Assembly: GCF_018138715.1 (NCBI RefSeq)
Contig: NZ_JAGSHX010000006.1
Span: 7,440,001 to 7,504,000, forward strand
Length of the DNA stretch: 64,000 nt
From: Streptomyces asiaticus
GTDB taxonomy: Bacteria; Actinomycetota; Actinomycetes; Streptomycetales; Streptomycetaceae
Direction: 5' to 3'
Below are positions 1 to 7,858 of this stretch, one piece after another (the stretch's first letter is position 1; every line of letters starts with the position of its first letter). The position numbers were made by a program, and so were the translations under genes. Under the pieces are notes generated by a model. The model did no database searches, was not told the origin of the DNA, and saw nothing but the letters and a program-made list of their open reading frames with translations.

Positions 1-644
1 GCCTCCTCCTGGGCGAGATAGGTGGGGGCGTAGTTGCCCGCGAACTTCACGGCCCCCGTGCCGCCCGGCGCCGCCCGGTGGTGCCGCGTACTGACCCATA
101 CGGGCACCGGTTCGGGGCCGTCGGCGAAGAAGCCGCCGGTGACGAAAGCGATGAGCAGGAACGCGTACTCGCGCGCGGGCCGCAGCCCCAGGTGCGCCTC
201 GCTGGCGTAGAGCAGCGGGCGGAGATACAGGCTGAGTGCGGGGGCGTTCGGCCCGACGTGCTGCAGCTCGTCCTGGTCGGCGGCCACCAGGAGGTCGACG
301 GCGTCGAGGAACAGGCGCTCCGGCAGCGGAGGAATGGCCAGCCGGCGGGCCGACTCGGCGAGCCGTGCGGCATGGCGGTCGGGGCGGAAGACGCTCACCG
401 TTCCGTCGGTCCGGCGATGGGCCTTGAGCCCTTCGAAGACGACCTGCCCGTAGTGCAGCCCGACCATGGCGGGCGACATGGGAAGAGGACCGTGCGGCTG
501 CAGTACCAGCGGGGACCACCCGCCGTCGGCGGTCCAGGACGCCGTCACCATGTGCGCGGTGAAGGACGCGCCGAACTCTGGGCTCTTCGGAGCCTGCGCC
601 GCGACCGTGGTACGGGCCGTGCGATCAGTCACGATGTCGGTCAT
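1..644 (-). CDS. Branched-chain amino acid aminotransferase (fold type IV PLP enzyme), 3' end cut by window edge
   Basis: The first 214 residues of an IlvE-like aminotransferase, which interconverts branched-chain amino acids and 2-oxo acids with PLP. Visible family landmarks are LHYGQVVFEGLKAHRR near residues 63-78, VFRPDRHAARL at 85-95, YLRPLLYASE at 140-149, and the PLP-lysine segment GTGAVKFAGNY, with the lysine at about residue 200. The ATG at 644 is chosen because GGGAG lies about 8 bases upstream. The gene starts 20 bp after the NTF2-like gene, so the two probably form one transcript. The paralogue could belong to a biosynthetic cluster outside the window rather than to primary metabolism; the sequence does not decide. 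The family call is firm and the pathway is unknown. Confidence 0.85.
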   Translation of the reverse strand, partial: MTDIVTDRTARTTVAAQAPKSPEFGASFTAHMVTASWTADGGWSPLVLQPHGPLPMSPAMVGLHYGQVVFEGLKAHRRTDGTVSVFRPDRHAARLAESARRLAIPPLPERLFLDAVDLLVAADQDELQHVGPNAPALSLYLRPLLYASEAHLGLRPAREYAFLLIAFVTGGFFADGPEPVPVWVSTRHHRAAPGGTGAVKFAGNYAPTYLAQEE

Positions 645-664
645 GATGGACACTCCCGAACCCC

Positions 665-1057
665 TCAGACCAGCGGGGCGTAGAAGAAGGTCTGCCGCTT
701 CGCGAAGGTGCCCGACTCGGTCAGCGTGAAGAAGTCGGCGAATTCGAGGGAGGCTTCCCGCCCGTCCCGCAGGATCCCGTGGAACTCGCCGCGCACCGCC
801 ACATCCAGGTCCGCAGCGATCAGGGAGCCGATGGTGTGCCGACCGCTTTCTATAATCCGTTCGTCGCGGTAAAAGCGTTCCAGTTCGACGTGCCCGGTCA
901 GCTTCTCATAGCCCGGACGGAGATATTCCGCTGTGGGCTCGAAGAGCTGGATCACACCGGATATGTCGCCGTCGTCGACGAGCTGGTAGTACCGGCGGAC
1001 GGTATTGGCTGGCGCAATTCCCTGCGGCCTCTGTGCAGTGCTCGAAATCTGAGGCAT
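665..1057 (-). CDS. NTF2-like / SnoaL-fold small protein (130 aa)
   Basis: A 130-residue single-domain protein with the alpha+beta cone pattern of the NTF2/SnoaL superfamily: an N-terminal helix (ANTVRRYYQLVDDGDISGV), a FEPTAEYLRPGYEKLTGH segment, a central FYRDERII helix and a C-terminal beta meander ending in KRQTFFYAPLV. Relatives act as ketosteroid-isomerase-like enzymes, cyclases or small-ligand binders; no substrate can be assigned here. The ATG at 1057 follows an AAGG-type ribosome site. An upstream in-frame extension has no such site and is rejected. The gene lies 20 bp ahead of the aminotransferase, and its 5' region is shared divergently with the ABC transporter operon. Confidence 0.75.
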   Translation of the reverse strand: MPQISSTAQRPQGIAPANTVRRYYQLVDDGDISGVIQLFEPTAEYLRPGYEKLTGHVELERFYRDERIIESGRHTIGSLIAADLDVAVRGEFHGILRDGREASLEFADFFTLTESGTFAKRQTFFYAPLV

Positions 1058-1168
1058 GAACCCTGTGCCTTCCCCCTGCGTCGAGTGGCGGGACCGGAAG
1101 CCCGCCGCGGGTTTCCCGGGACACACTGCAAGAAGTCGTGTGCCGTTGTCGAAGGACAGGGGGAAATT

Positions 1169-1184
1169 CCTTACTAAAGTAAGG
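1169..1184. promoter_or_regulatory. Palindromic operator candidate between divergent operons
   Basis: CCTTACT-AA-AGTAAGG is a perfect 7-bp inverted repeat in the 219-bp gap between the divergent NTF2-like gene and ABC ATPase gene. Its size and AT-rich centre suit a TetR- or MarR-type dimer. No such regulator is encoded next to it, so the binding protein is unknown. Confidence 0.45.
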
Positions 1185-1276
1185 GTCGATTGCTCTCCTT
1201 GGTGCACTGCGCCGCACGGTCCCAGCCTCGTACCTTCTTCAGTGACGAAGGACGCCGAAGAGGCCGGGAGCCAAGA

Positions 1277-2221
1277 ATGATCACCCTGCAGGGGCTGACC
1301 AAGCGATACGGTGACGTATCCGCGGTGGATGGCCTTTCCCTGACGATTCCTGCGGGGCGCGTCACCGGTTTCCTCGGCCCCAACGGCGCGGGCAAGTCCA
1401 CCACCATGCGCATGATCACGGGGTTGGACCGCCCTTCCGCCGGTGCTGCGCTCGTCCATGGCCGGCCGTACGCCGAACTCCGCCACCCGTTGCGGGAGAT
1501 CGGTGCCCTGCTCGACGCCAAGGCGCTGCACCCCGGACGTAGCGCCCGTGCGCACCTGAAGGCACTTGCGCGCAGCAACGGCATCCCCGTACACCGGGTC
1601 GACGAGGTCCTCGATGTGGTGGGACTGACCTCGGTCGCGGGGCGCCGGGCGGGGGCCTTCTCGCTGGGGATGGGCCAGCGCCTCGGAATCGCCGGCGCGC
1701 TGCTCGGAGACCCCGCCATCGTCATGTTCGACGAACCGGTCAACGGACTCGACCCAGACGGGGTGCGGTGGATCCGAGGACTAATGCAGCAGCTTGCCGC
1801 CGAAGGGCGCACGGTCTTCGTCTCGAGCCATCTCATGAGCGAGATGCAGCTCACTGCCGACCGGCTGGTCGTCATTGGCAAGGGACGGCTCATCGCCGAG
1901 ACAACGGTCCAGGAACTCATCGAGCGCAGCTCTCTCAACGCCGTGCGCGCCCGCGGGCCGGAGACCGCAGCCCTTCAGAGGCTGCAGGCTCGGCTGACGG
2001 AACAGCGGGTTCCGGTCCGCTGGGAAGGCACCCACGAGCTGCACATCACCGGCCTGGCGGTCGAGGCGGTCGCCGATCTCGCCTACGAGATGGACGTCAG
2101 GTTGCACGAAGTGCGCTCCGTCGAAGCCTCGTTGGAACAGGCCTATATGGAACTCACCGCCGACACTGTCGAATACGGGGCCCCCGCCGTGCAGGCCACG
2201 CGAACCACCTACGGAGAATGA
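1277..2221 (+). CDS. ABC transporter ATP-binding protein (DrrA-like, 314 aa)
   Basis: The ATPase subunit of an ABC-2 type exporter. It has Walker A GPNGAGKST near residues 38-46, a signature region reading FSLGMGQRLGIAGALLG, Walker B AIVMFDEPVNGLDPDG and the H-loop VFVSSHLMSE. A roughly 90-residue C-terminal tail is typical of drug-resistance ATPases of the DrrA type. The ATG at 1277 is used because GGGAG sits 7 bases upstream; the longer reading frame to the left has no ribosome site. The stop overlaps the next start (ATGA), so translation is coupled to the PAP2 gene. The matching permease lies two genes downstream. Substrate is unknown; lipid or drug export is possible. Confidence 0.9.
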   Translation: MITLQGLTKRYGDVSAVDGLSLTIPAGRVTGFLGPNGAGKSTTMRMITGLDRPSAGAALVHGRPYAELRHPLREIGALLDAKALHPGRSARAHLKALARSNGIPVHRVDEVLDVVGLTSVAGRRAGAFSLGMGQRLGIAGALLGDPAIVMFDEPVNGLDPDGVRWIRGLMQQLAAEGRTVFVSSHLMSEMQLTADRLVVIGKGRLIAETTVQELIERSSLNAVRARGPETAALQRLQARLTEQRVPVRWEGTHELHITGLAVEAVADLAYEMDVRLHEVRSVEASLEQAYMELTADTVEYGAPAVQATRTTYGE

Positions 2222-2934
2222 CACTGCTCATGAACACAGCCCTTGTGCAACTCGCCGAGGCCGGACCCCACTACGGCGTCGGTGTGTACCGGGACATCAC
2301 CGAGTGGGCCGCAGGTTCGCCGGCGTGGCTACAGAAACTCGGCGAAGTCGGCACTGAAGCCGGCATCCTCGTTTTCGTGGCCCTGTTCGTTCTACAGTGG
2401 TGGCGCGCCAGAAGACGGGAGGACCGCTCCATGGCCCTGGCCCTGCTCGGCCCGGTCGCGGTCGCGGTCGCGGTCGCGGTCGCCGCAACCTACATGCTGA
2501 GTGAAGGCATCAAGAGCTGGCTGCATGAGGAACGTCCCTGCCGGGCCATTCCCCACGTCACCACGATCGCCGAATGCCCCGAACCGGGCGACTGGGCCTT
2601 CCCCAGCAACCACTCGGTCATCGCCGCCGCCTCCGCCGCCGCGCTCGTCATCAGCTGGCGTCTGATCGGCATGCTCGCCCTGCCGCTCGCCGCCCTCGTC
2701 GCGCTGTCCCGCGTCTACGTCGGTGTGCACTACCTGCACGATGTCGCGGCGGGTGCCCTGCTCGGCGTGGTCGTGACCCCGGTGATCATGCTCGCCCTGA
2801 TGATCCCAGGCACCTGGGCCGTCAACAGACTGCGACAGACCCCGCTAGCCTCCGTCCTGGGCACCGCTCCGCAGACGTACGCCGGAGCACGTGCGCAGTA
2901 CGCTCACGCCTCGCCGAACAGGAACCAGGGATGA
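2218..2934 (+). CDS. PAP2-superfamily membrane phosphatase (238 aa)
   Basis: An integral membrane lipid phosphatase of the PAP2 family with the three signature blocks in order: KSWLHEERP, then PSNHS, then SRVYVGVHYLHD. These hold the expected Lys/Arg, His and Arg/His/Asp catalytic residues. Five or six hydrophobic segments flank them. PSNHS replaces the usual PSGH. The gene is wedged between the ATPase and permease genes of one ABC exporter, overlapping each by four bases (ATGA), so it probably acts in the same process, for example dephosphorylating a lipid carrier or the exported lipid. Five tandem GGTCGC units at 2454-2483 encode an Ala/Val repeat inside a membrane helix. Confidence 0.85.
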   Translation: MTLLMNTALVQLAEAGPHYGVGVYRDITEWAAGSPAWLQKLGEVGTEAGILVFVALFVLQWWRARRREDRSMALALLGPVAVAVAVAVAATYMLSEGIKSWLHEERPCRAIPHVTTIAECPEPGDWAFPSNHSVIAAASAAALVISWRLIGMLALPLAALVALSRVYVGVHYLHDVAAGALLGVVVTPVIMLALMIPGTWAVNRLRQTPLASVLGTAPQTYAGARAQYAHASPNRNQG

Positions 2935-3734
2935 CGGCCGCGCCGCACGCCGCTCCGGTCCGGGCGTCCCACCGGGCGCGCGGCGCTTCCGGAGGCCTGA
3001 CCGGCGCCATGGCGGCGGAGTGGACCAAGCTGTGGTCGGTCAGGTCCACCTGGTGGAGCCTGCTCGCCACGGCCGGGCTGATGCTTCTGGCCGCGCCGAT
3101 CATCGGCTCGACGATGGTGAACAACAGGCGGGGCGGCCCGCTCGTCTCCGCCACGGAGGTCACCATCTCGACCGTGTACATCGCGCAGTTCGGCCTGATC
3201 GCGCTGGCCATGCTGGCGATCACCGCCGAGTACACCTCGGGCAGCATCCGCACCACGCTGCAGGCGGTGCCGCGCCGCGGTACCCTGCTGCTCGCCAAGA
3301 CCCTCGTCGTCGGTGCCGTGTGCCTCGTCGCGGGAACTGCCACCGGCCTCCTCGGCATTGCGGCCGCCTCCCTGATGCTCGGCGACCTGACGACCGTGGA
3401 CAGCGGCGAGGCGGTGGCCACGGCCTTGCGCATCGGCGTCCACCTCGCGCTGATCAGCGCCCTCACCGTCGGCGTCGCCGTGGCGGTACGCAGTGCCGCG
3501 GGCACCCTCACCATCGTCTTCGTAGGGCTGACCATGGTCTCGCTCATCCTGTCCGCCACCGACATGGCGCCGCTGGAGTACGTGGCGGACCGGCTGCCGG
3601 ACGCGGCCGGCACGCATTTCATGAACGCCGACGGCACCCCGTACGGACCGATGACCGCCCTGCTCTTCGTCGTGGGCTGGGCCGTGCTCGTCCAGGCGGT
3701 CGGCTATCTGGTGCTGCGCAAGCGCGATGCGTGA
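2931..3734 (+). CDS. ABC-2 type transporter permease (267 aa)
   Basis: The membrane subunit of the exporter. A cytoplasmic N-terminus reads MAAEWTKLWSVRSTWWSLLA, the usual start of actinobacterial ABC-2 permeases. Six hydrophobic segments follow, with an ITAEYTSGSIRTTL loop after the second and a C-terminal LVLRKRDA tail. The start overlaps the PAP2 stop by ATGA, so ATPase, phosphatase and permease are coupled. A strong stem-loop terminator follows 41 bp downstream and closes the operon. Confidence 0.85.
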   Translation: MTAAPHAAPVRASHRARGASGGLTGAMAAEWTKLWSVRSTWWSLLATAGLMLLAAPIIGSTMVNNRRGGPLVSATEVTISTVYIAQFGLIALAMLAITAEYTSGSIRTTLQAVPRRGTLLLAKTLVVGAVCLVAGTATGLLGIAAASLMLGDLTTVDSGEAVATALRIGVHLALISALTVGVAVAVRSAAGTLTIVFVGLTMVSLILSATDMAPLEYVADRLPDAAGTHFMNADGTPYGPMTALLFVVGWAVLVQAVGYLVLRKRDA

Positions 3735-3775
3735 GCGGCACCCCTCGTACGCGTTCCGGTACCGCCGGAATGCGC

Positions 3776-3821
3776 GGGCGTTGCATGCCGGGAACCCCCG
3801 CTCGGCGTGCAACGCCCTTTT
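3776..3821 (+). terminator. Rho-independent terminator of the ABC/PAP2 operon
   Basis: A 15-bp stem (3776-3790 against 3803-3817, with only one G-T wobble) carries a 12-base loop and is followed by TTTT at 3818-3821. Confidence 0.85.
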
Positions 3822-3911
3822 GCGCCCCGGGCCGGCTGGCGCTGGCCGGATGCCCGCTTGCACGACCTTCGTCAGTACCCCCGCCCGGGGGCGCTGGCTA
3901 CTCTGGCCTGT

Positions 3912-5573
3912 GTGACCTTCAAGACCGCTGACATGGCCCGGATCGTGGGGTGGATTCAACCCTCGGAACGCCATCAATGGCCCCGCCACTGGCCGCTCTT
4001 CGCGGTGGGCGCGTGGGTGGCACTCAACGCCCCGGCTCTGCTGATCGTCCCGGAAACCCGAGCGGAGGACTACCGGCCGTGGCAGACAGCGGCCGGCGCC
4101 GTCGCCATCGCCGTCGCCGTGGCGCTGTACCGCGCGCTTCCCGCGGTCTCGTGCGCCGTCTGCCTGGCGTTGTGGTGGGCCTCCGGGACCCTGCACAACG
4201 ATGTCGGCGCCATCCTGGTCTCGCCCTATGTGCCGGCGGTGTTCGTCACGAGCTTCGCGGTGGGTCGGCAGTCGGTGAACCCTCCGACGGTGCTGGGCCT
4301 GCTGGGCCTAGTGGTGGTCGGTGGTTCGGCCGCTTCGGTCCTCGGCGGGCTCACCACCCCTATGTGGTTCGTGCTGCTGACTGCGTTGATCTTCGTCTGC
4401 TTGCTGCCCTGGCTCATGGGCAGGTACGCAATGCAGCGGCGCGAACTGCAGCACGCGGGCTGGCAGCACGCCCGTCAACTGGAGGCACAGCAGCGTATCA
4501 GCGTGGAGCAGGCCAGGCTGCGGGAACGGGCCCGCATTGCCGAGGACATGCACGACTCGCTCGGCCACGAACTAAGCCTGATTGCGTTGCGCGCCGGTGC
4601 GCTGCAGGTCGCCCCAGGAGTGGAAGAGCGCTTCCGTCGATCGGCGGGGGAACTGCGCGCCAATGTCGCAGATGTCATGGACCGTCTGCGGGACATCATC
4701 GGTGTGCTGCGCGAAGACGATGCTCCACTCCCGATGGACCCTTCACACGCCGACATAGGCCTGCTCATCGACCGAGCGCGCACGTCCGGCGTACTCGTAG
4801 AACTGAAGCGCACGGGCGACTTCGGTGAGCTGCCGAGTATGGCGGACAAGGCCCTGTATCGCGTGGTGCAGGAATCGCTGACCAATGCGATGAAACATGC
4901 CCCAAAGGCAGAGGTCTCGGTCCATCTCGCCTACACGCCGGCCGACGTCACGGTGATCGTACGCAACTGCCCGCCGACGGAGCCGCCGGGTGACCGACCG
5001 CAAGGAGGCCGTGGCCTGGTCGGGTTGGAGGAGCGGACACGGTTAGCCGGCGGTGAGTTCCGCGCCGGGCCGTTGCCCGACGGCGGCTTCGAGGTGACCG
5101 CCCGCCTGCCGCGGACCTCCGCTGCGATCCGATCGGCGGGCAGCCCCTGGCACGCGGACCCGAAGACGGACACCCCGCGGGACGACCTGGCGCGTGCGAC
5201 GACTCGTCTCCGCCGACGCTTCCTCACCGTAGTGTCCGTCCCCATCGCGTTGTCCGCCTGTCTCGTTGCGACCATGCTCGGGTACTACGCCTATCTGTCG
5301 GCTTCCTCCACGCTCGCCCCTGTACGCTACGATCGACTCGTGGTCGGCGAGACCGAGGCAAGGGTCAAGGCTCTGCTCCCTGACAACGAGATGAGTGACC
5401 CACCGTCCGAGTACCTTCCCGTGCCACCGGGAGCCACCTGCCGCTACTACCGGGCAAGCGAGGCCCTGTTCGTGCGGGTCGACGTGTACCGCCTGTGCTT
5501 CGCCGAAGGCCGACTGATGGACAAGCGTGTGATTTCCGCTAAATCCAGGGCGCCTGTGGACCACGACCGGTAG
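3912..5573 (+). CDS. NarL-type sensor histidine kinase with an unusual C-terminal membrane-anchored domain (553 aa)
   Basis: A sensor kinase with about five N-terminal membrane segments (residues 25-170), a HisKA_3 dimerisation helix with IAEDMHDSLGHELS (phospho-acceptor His at about 214), and a HATPase with the N-box QESLTNAMKHA and GRGLVGLEERTRLAGG. After the ATPase the protein continues for about 120 residues: a basic RRRF stretch, one membrane helix (about 434-463), then an apparently extracytoplasmic domain with two cysteines. The GTG at 3912 is taken because a -10-like TACTCT lies 7-13 bases upstream, which suggests a leaderless transcript; ATG at 3933 is the alternative. The cognate response regulator follows 71 bp downstream. 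Confidence 0.85.
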   Translation: MTFKTADMARIVGWIQPSERHQWPRHWPLFAVGAWVALNAPALLIVPETRAEDYRPWQTAAGAVAIAVAVALYRALPAVSCAVCLALWWASGTLHNDVGAILVSPYVPAVFVTSFAVGRQSVNPPTVLGLLGLVVVGGSAASVLGGLTTPMWFVLLTALIFVCLLPWLMGRYAMQRRELQHAGWQHARQLEAQQRISVEQARLRERARIAEDMHDSLGHELSLIALRAGALQVAPGVEERFRRSAGELRANVADVMDRLRDIIGVLREDDAPLPMDPSHADIGLLIDRARTSGVLVELKRTGDFGELPSMADKALYRVVQESLTNAMKHAPKAEVSVHLAYTPADVTVIVRNCPPTEPPGDRPQGGRGLVGLEERTRLAGGEFRAGPLPDGGFEVTARLPRTSAAIRSAGSPWHADPKTDTPRDDLARATTRLRRRFLTVVSVPIALSACLVATMLGYYAYLSASSTLAPVRYDRLVVGETEARVKALLPDNEMSDPPSEYLPVPPGATCRYYRASEALFVRVDVYRLCFAEGRLMDKRVISAKSRAPVDHDR

Positions 5574-5644
5574 CTCCGCGAACATGGGGAACAAGCCGCC
5601 AGTTCCGAACCACCAGAACTCACCACGAGTTCACGACAGAAACG

Positions 5645-6328
5645 GTGACTGCCATTACCGTCCGACTTCTTCTAGCAGACGACGAGACTATGATCCGTGC
5701 CGGCGTGCGAGCGATTCTGGCCGCAGACTCGGAGATCGACGTAATCGCCGAAGCGGAGAACGGGTCCGAAGCTGTTGCTCTCGCCCTGCAGCACCGCCCG
5801 GACGTCGTACTGATGGACATCCGGATGCCGGTGATGGACGGTCTCGTCGCCACGGCAGAGATCAAGCGGCAAGCACCAGATGTCTCGGTGCTGATCCTGA
5901 CGACCTTCTCCGAACACGAATACGTGGCCCAGGCTCTCGGAGATGGAGCCAGCGGCTTCATGCTCAAATCCGGTGACCCGTGCGAACTGCTAAGTGGAGT
6001 GCACGCAGCAGCCAGGGGAGCCGCTTACCTCTCTGCCAAGGTCGCGACCCGCATCATCGCTGAGCTAAACCGCGGCTCTTCCGGACAGCGCATGGAGAGG
6101 CGTGCGGCCTCACGTGAGCGCGTTGAGGGCCTGACGGAACGGGAACGGCAGGTGCTTGCCTTCGTCGGCAGAGGGATGTCCAATGCCGAAATCGCGAAGC
6201 GTCTGTACGTAGTGGAGGGGACCGTGAAGAGCTATGTGAGCTCCATCCTAACCGAGCTGGGCGTACGTAATCGCGTTCAGGCGGCCATCATTGCGTATGA
6301 AACCGGCCTCGTGGATGAGGGCCAGTGA
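5645..6328 (+). CDS. NarL/FixJ-family response regulator (227 aa)
   Basis: The receiver domain spans residues 5-120, with the acidic pair ADDE at 11-14, the phospho-acceptor Asp in VVLMDIRMP (about residue 58), a Thr in LILTTFS and a Lys in FMLKSGDP. A LuxR-type HTH occupies about 160-222 (LTERERQVLAFVGRGMSNAEIA, then VEGTVKSYVSSILTELGVRNR). It is the partner of the upstream histidine kinase. The start is GTG. Targets are unknown; the coupled ABC/PAP2 operon immediately upstream of the kinase is the obvious candidate. Confidence 0.9.
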   Translation: MTAITVRLLLADDETMIRAGVRAILAADSEIDVIAEAENGSEAVALALQHRPDVVLMDIRMPVMDGLVATAEIKRQAPDVSVLILTTFSEHEYVAQALGDGASGFMLKSGDPCELLSGVHAAARGAAYLSAKVATRIIAELNRGSSGQRMERRAASRERVEGLTERERQVLAFVGRGMSNAEIAKRLYVVEGTVKSYVSSILTELGVRNRVQAAIIAYETGLVDEGQ

Positions 6329-6372
6329 ATCGTCCCTGTTGGCACCGTAACGCTTCACAATGGCTTCACCCC

Positions 6373-6641
6373 CGTGAAGGGTGTCTCTATTGCCGTACGG
6401 CGACTGACCAGGGGCTTTGGGATCGTTTGAGTATGGGCATGATCAGTAGTTGTGGGCCTGCGACTGCTCTACCTGATCTTCTGCCGCTTACTGAGCTGCT
6501 TCCTCCAGCTGTGCCGGTCGCTTGCCGCGAACAACGTCGAGATCCTGGCGCTGCTTCATGAGGTCGCCGTCCTGCGGCGAGAGGTCGAGCGGCCGCGATT
6601 GTCGTGGGCCGATCGTGCCGTGCTCTCCGCCCTCGCCAGGC
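6373..6641 (+). mobile_element. 5' fragment of an rve-type IS (same family as 31281-32409)
   Basis: Left terminal repeat GTGAAGGGTGTC and about 270 bp including the transposase N-terminus ([18 protein letters not shown], then [18 protein letters not shown]) match the copies at 31.3 and 32.4 kb. The fragment stops where the oppositely oriented IS begins at 6642. Its remainder is not found on the far side of that IS, so a deletion accompanied or followed the insertion. Confidence 0.8.
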
Positions 6642-7836
6642 TGTGCCGTTCAGAAATCTGTCGCTGCAGGTCAGGCCGCGTGTCTGTACTCGTTGATCAG
6701 GCCGCCGAGGACGCGAGTCTGGAGCAGTCGTCGCGGAGTGCTCGAGTCGGTCAATGGTGCGGTCCGGCTGTCGGTAAGGGGCGGACGTTGCTCTCGAGCC
6801 TGATGGGGGCGATGGCCGTTGTAGTGCCGGGCGTAGACATCGAGGACGTGGCGAGCGTGGGTCTCGTTCCAGATCAGCACGTGATCGAGGAGTTCACGCC
6901 GCAGTGTCCCGATGACTCTCTCGCAGTGCGCGTTCATCCACGGGGCCCGCGGGGCGATCCTGACGGTTTCGATGCCCTCAGCTTCGAAGACCGCGTCGAA
7001 GGATTCTGTGTACTTGCTGTCCCGGTCGCGGATCAAGAAGCGCAACGACTCGAGGCGCACGTCCACCTCAAGAGCAAGGTTGCGGGCCTGCTGGGCCGTC
7101 CACTGCGCAGTCGGATGAGCGGTGACGCCGGCGATGTGGAGGCGGCGCGTGCCATGCTCAAGGAAGACCAGCGCGTAGACCCGGCGAAGGCTTGCCAGGT
7201 CGATGTGCAGGAAGTCGCAGGCGATGATGGCCTCGGCCTGGGATGTCAGGAACTCGCGCCATGTCGGCCCGCCGCGGCGGGGAGCCGGATCGAAACCAGC
7301 TGCCGTCAAGATCTTCCAGACGGTGGAGGCGCCGATCCTGTGGCCCAGCCGGGCGAGTTCCCCCTGGATCCTGCGGCATCCCCAGCGCGGGTTCTCCCGC
7401 GCCAGCCGCAGCACCAACTCCTTCACAACTTCCACTGTCGCCGGCCGGCCCGGCCTGGTCCGGCACTCGCTGTAGTCCCACCTGCGTGCAACGAGACGCC
7501 GATGCCAACGGAGCAACGTCCCTGGCGTAACAGGGAACACTTGCGCCCAGCGACGCCGGGGTATCAGCGAGGACAATGCCGCGAACCACAACCGGTCCGC
7601 CCACTGATACCGCACCGGACTCGCAAGTTGCCTGCGCAGCACCGCGTTCTCGTGCTGGAGCACGAGCAATTCAGCATCTCTGGACGTCCGCCGACGCAGC
7701 AACACCGCAGGAACCGAGAGCAGCTTCCGTGTGACCTGATACACCAGTGACACGATCACCTGGACATGGTCCCAGCACGCGCGCTGATCCCGCCAGACCG
7801 CCTACGACCTGCAACGACGCATTCCTGAACGGCACA
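6642..7836 (-). mobile_element. Complete rve-type insertion sequence (about 1.2 kb)
   Basis: Bounded by 22-bp imperfect inverted repeats that begin TGTGCCGTTCAG (19 of 22 positions match). It contains one transposase gene. A frameshifted relative lies at 12808-14025 and an end fragment at 52344-52584. No clear target duplication is visible; the three-base GGC on both sides is too short to count. Confidence 0.85.
6671..7759 (-). CDS. Integrase-core (rve, DDE) transposase, 362 aa, apparently intact
   Basis: An N-terminal helical region ([19 protein letters not shown]) is followed by an HTH region ([19 protein letters not shown]) and a DDE core. First Asp lies in ACDFLHID, second Asp in [18 protein letters not shown], and the Glu in [14 protein letters not shown]. 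The C-terminus is [13 protein letters not shown]. The start is GTG at 7759. This is the only full-length copy of this family in the window; it could mobilise the defective copy at 12.8 kb. Confidence 0.85.
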   Translation of the reverse strand: MIVSLVYQVTRKLLSVPAVLLRRRTSRDAELLVLQHENAVLRRQLASPVRYQWADRLWFAALSSLIPRRRWAQVFPVTPGTLLRWHRRLVARRWDYSECRTRPGRPATVEVVKELVLRLARENPRWGCRRIQGELARLGHRIGASTVWKILTAAGFDPAPRRGGPTWREFLTSQAEAIIACDFLHIDLASLRRVYALVFLEHGTRRLHIAGVTAHPTAQWTAQQARNLALEVDVRLESLRFLIRDRDSKYTESFDAVFEAEGIETVRIAPRAPWMNAHCERVIGTLRRELLDHVLIWNETHARHVLDVYARHYNGHRPHQAREQRPPLTDSRTAPLTDSSTPRRLLQTRVLGGLINEYRHAA

Positions 7837-7858
7837 GGCTATGGTGCCGACGGTTTGA

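Noticed and set aside
78-683. Long plus-strand open frame over the aminotransferase region
   Set aside because: The minus strand encodes clear aminotransferase motifs. The plus frame is Arg/Gly-rich and lacks any family pattern, as usual for antisense frames in high-GC DNA.
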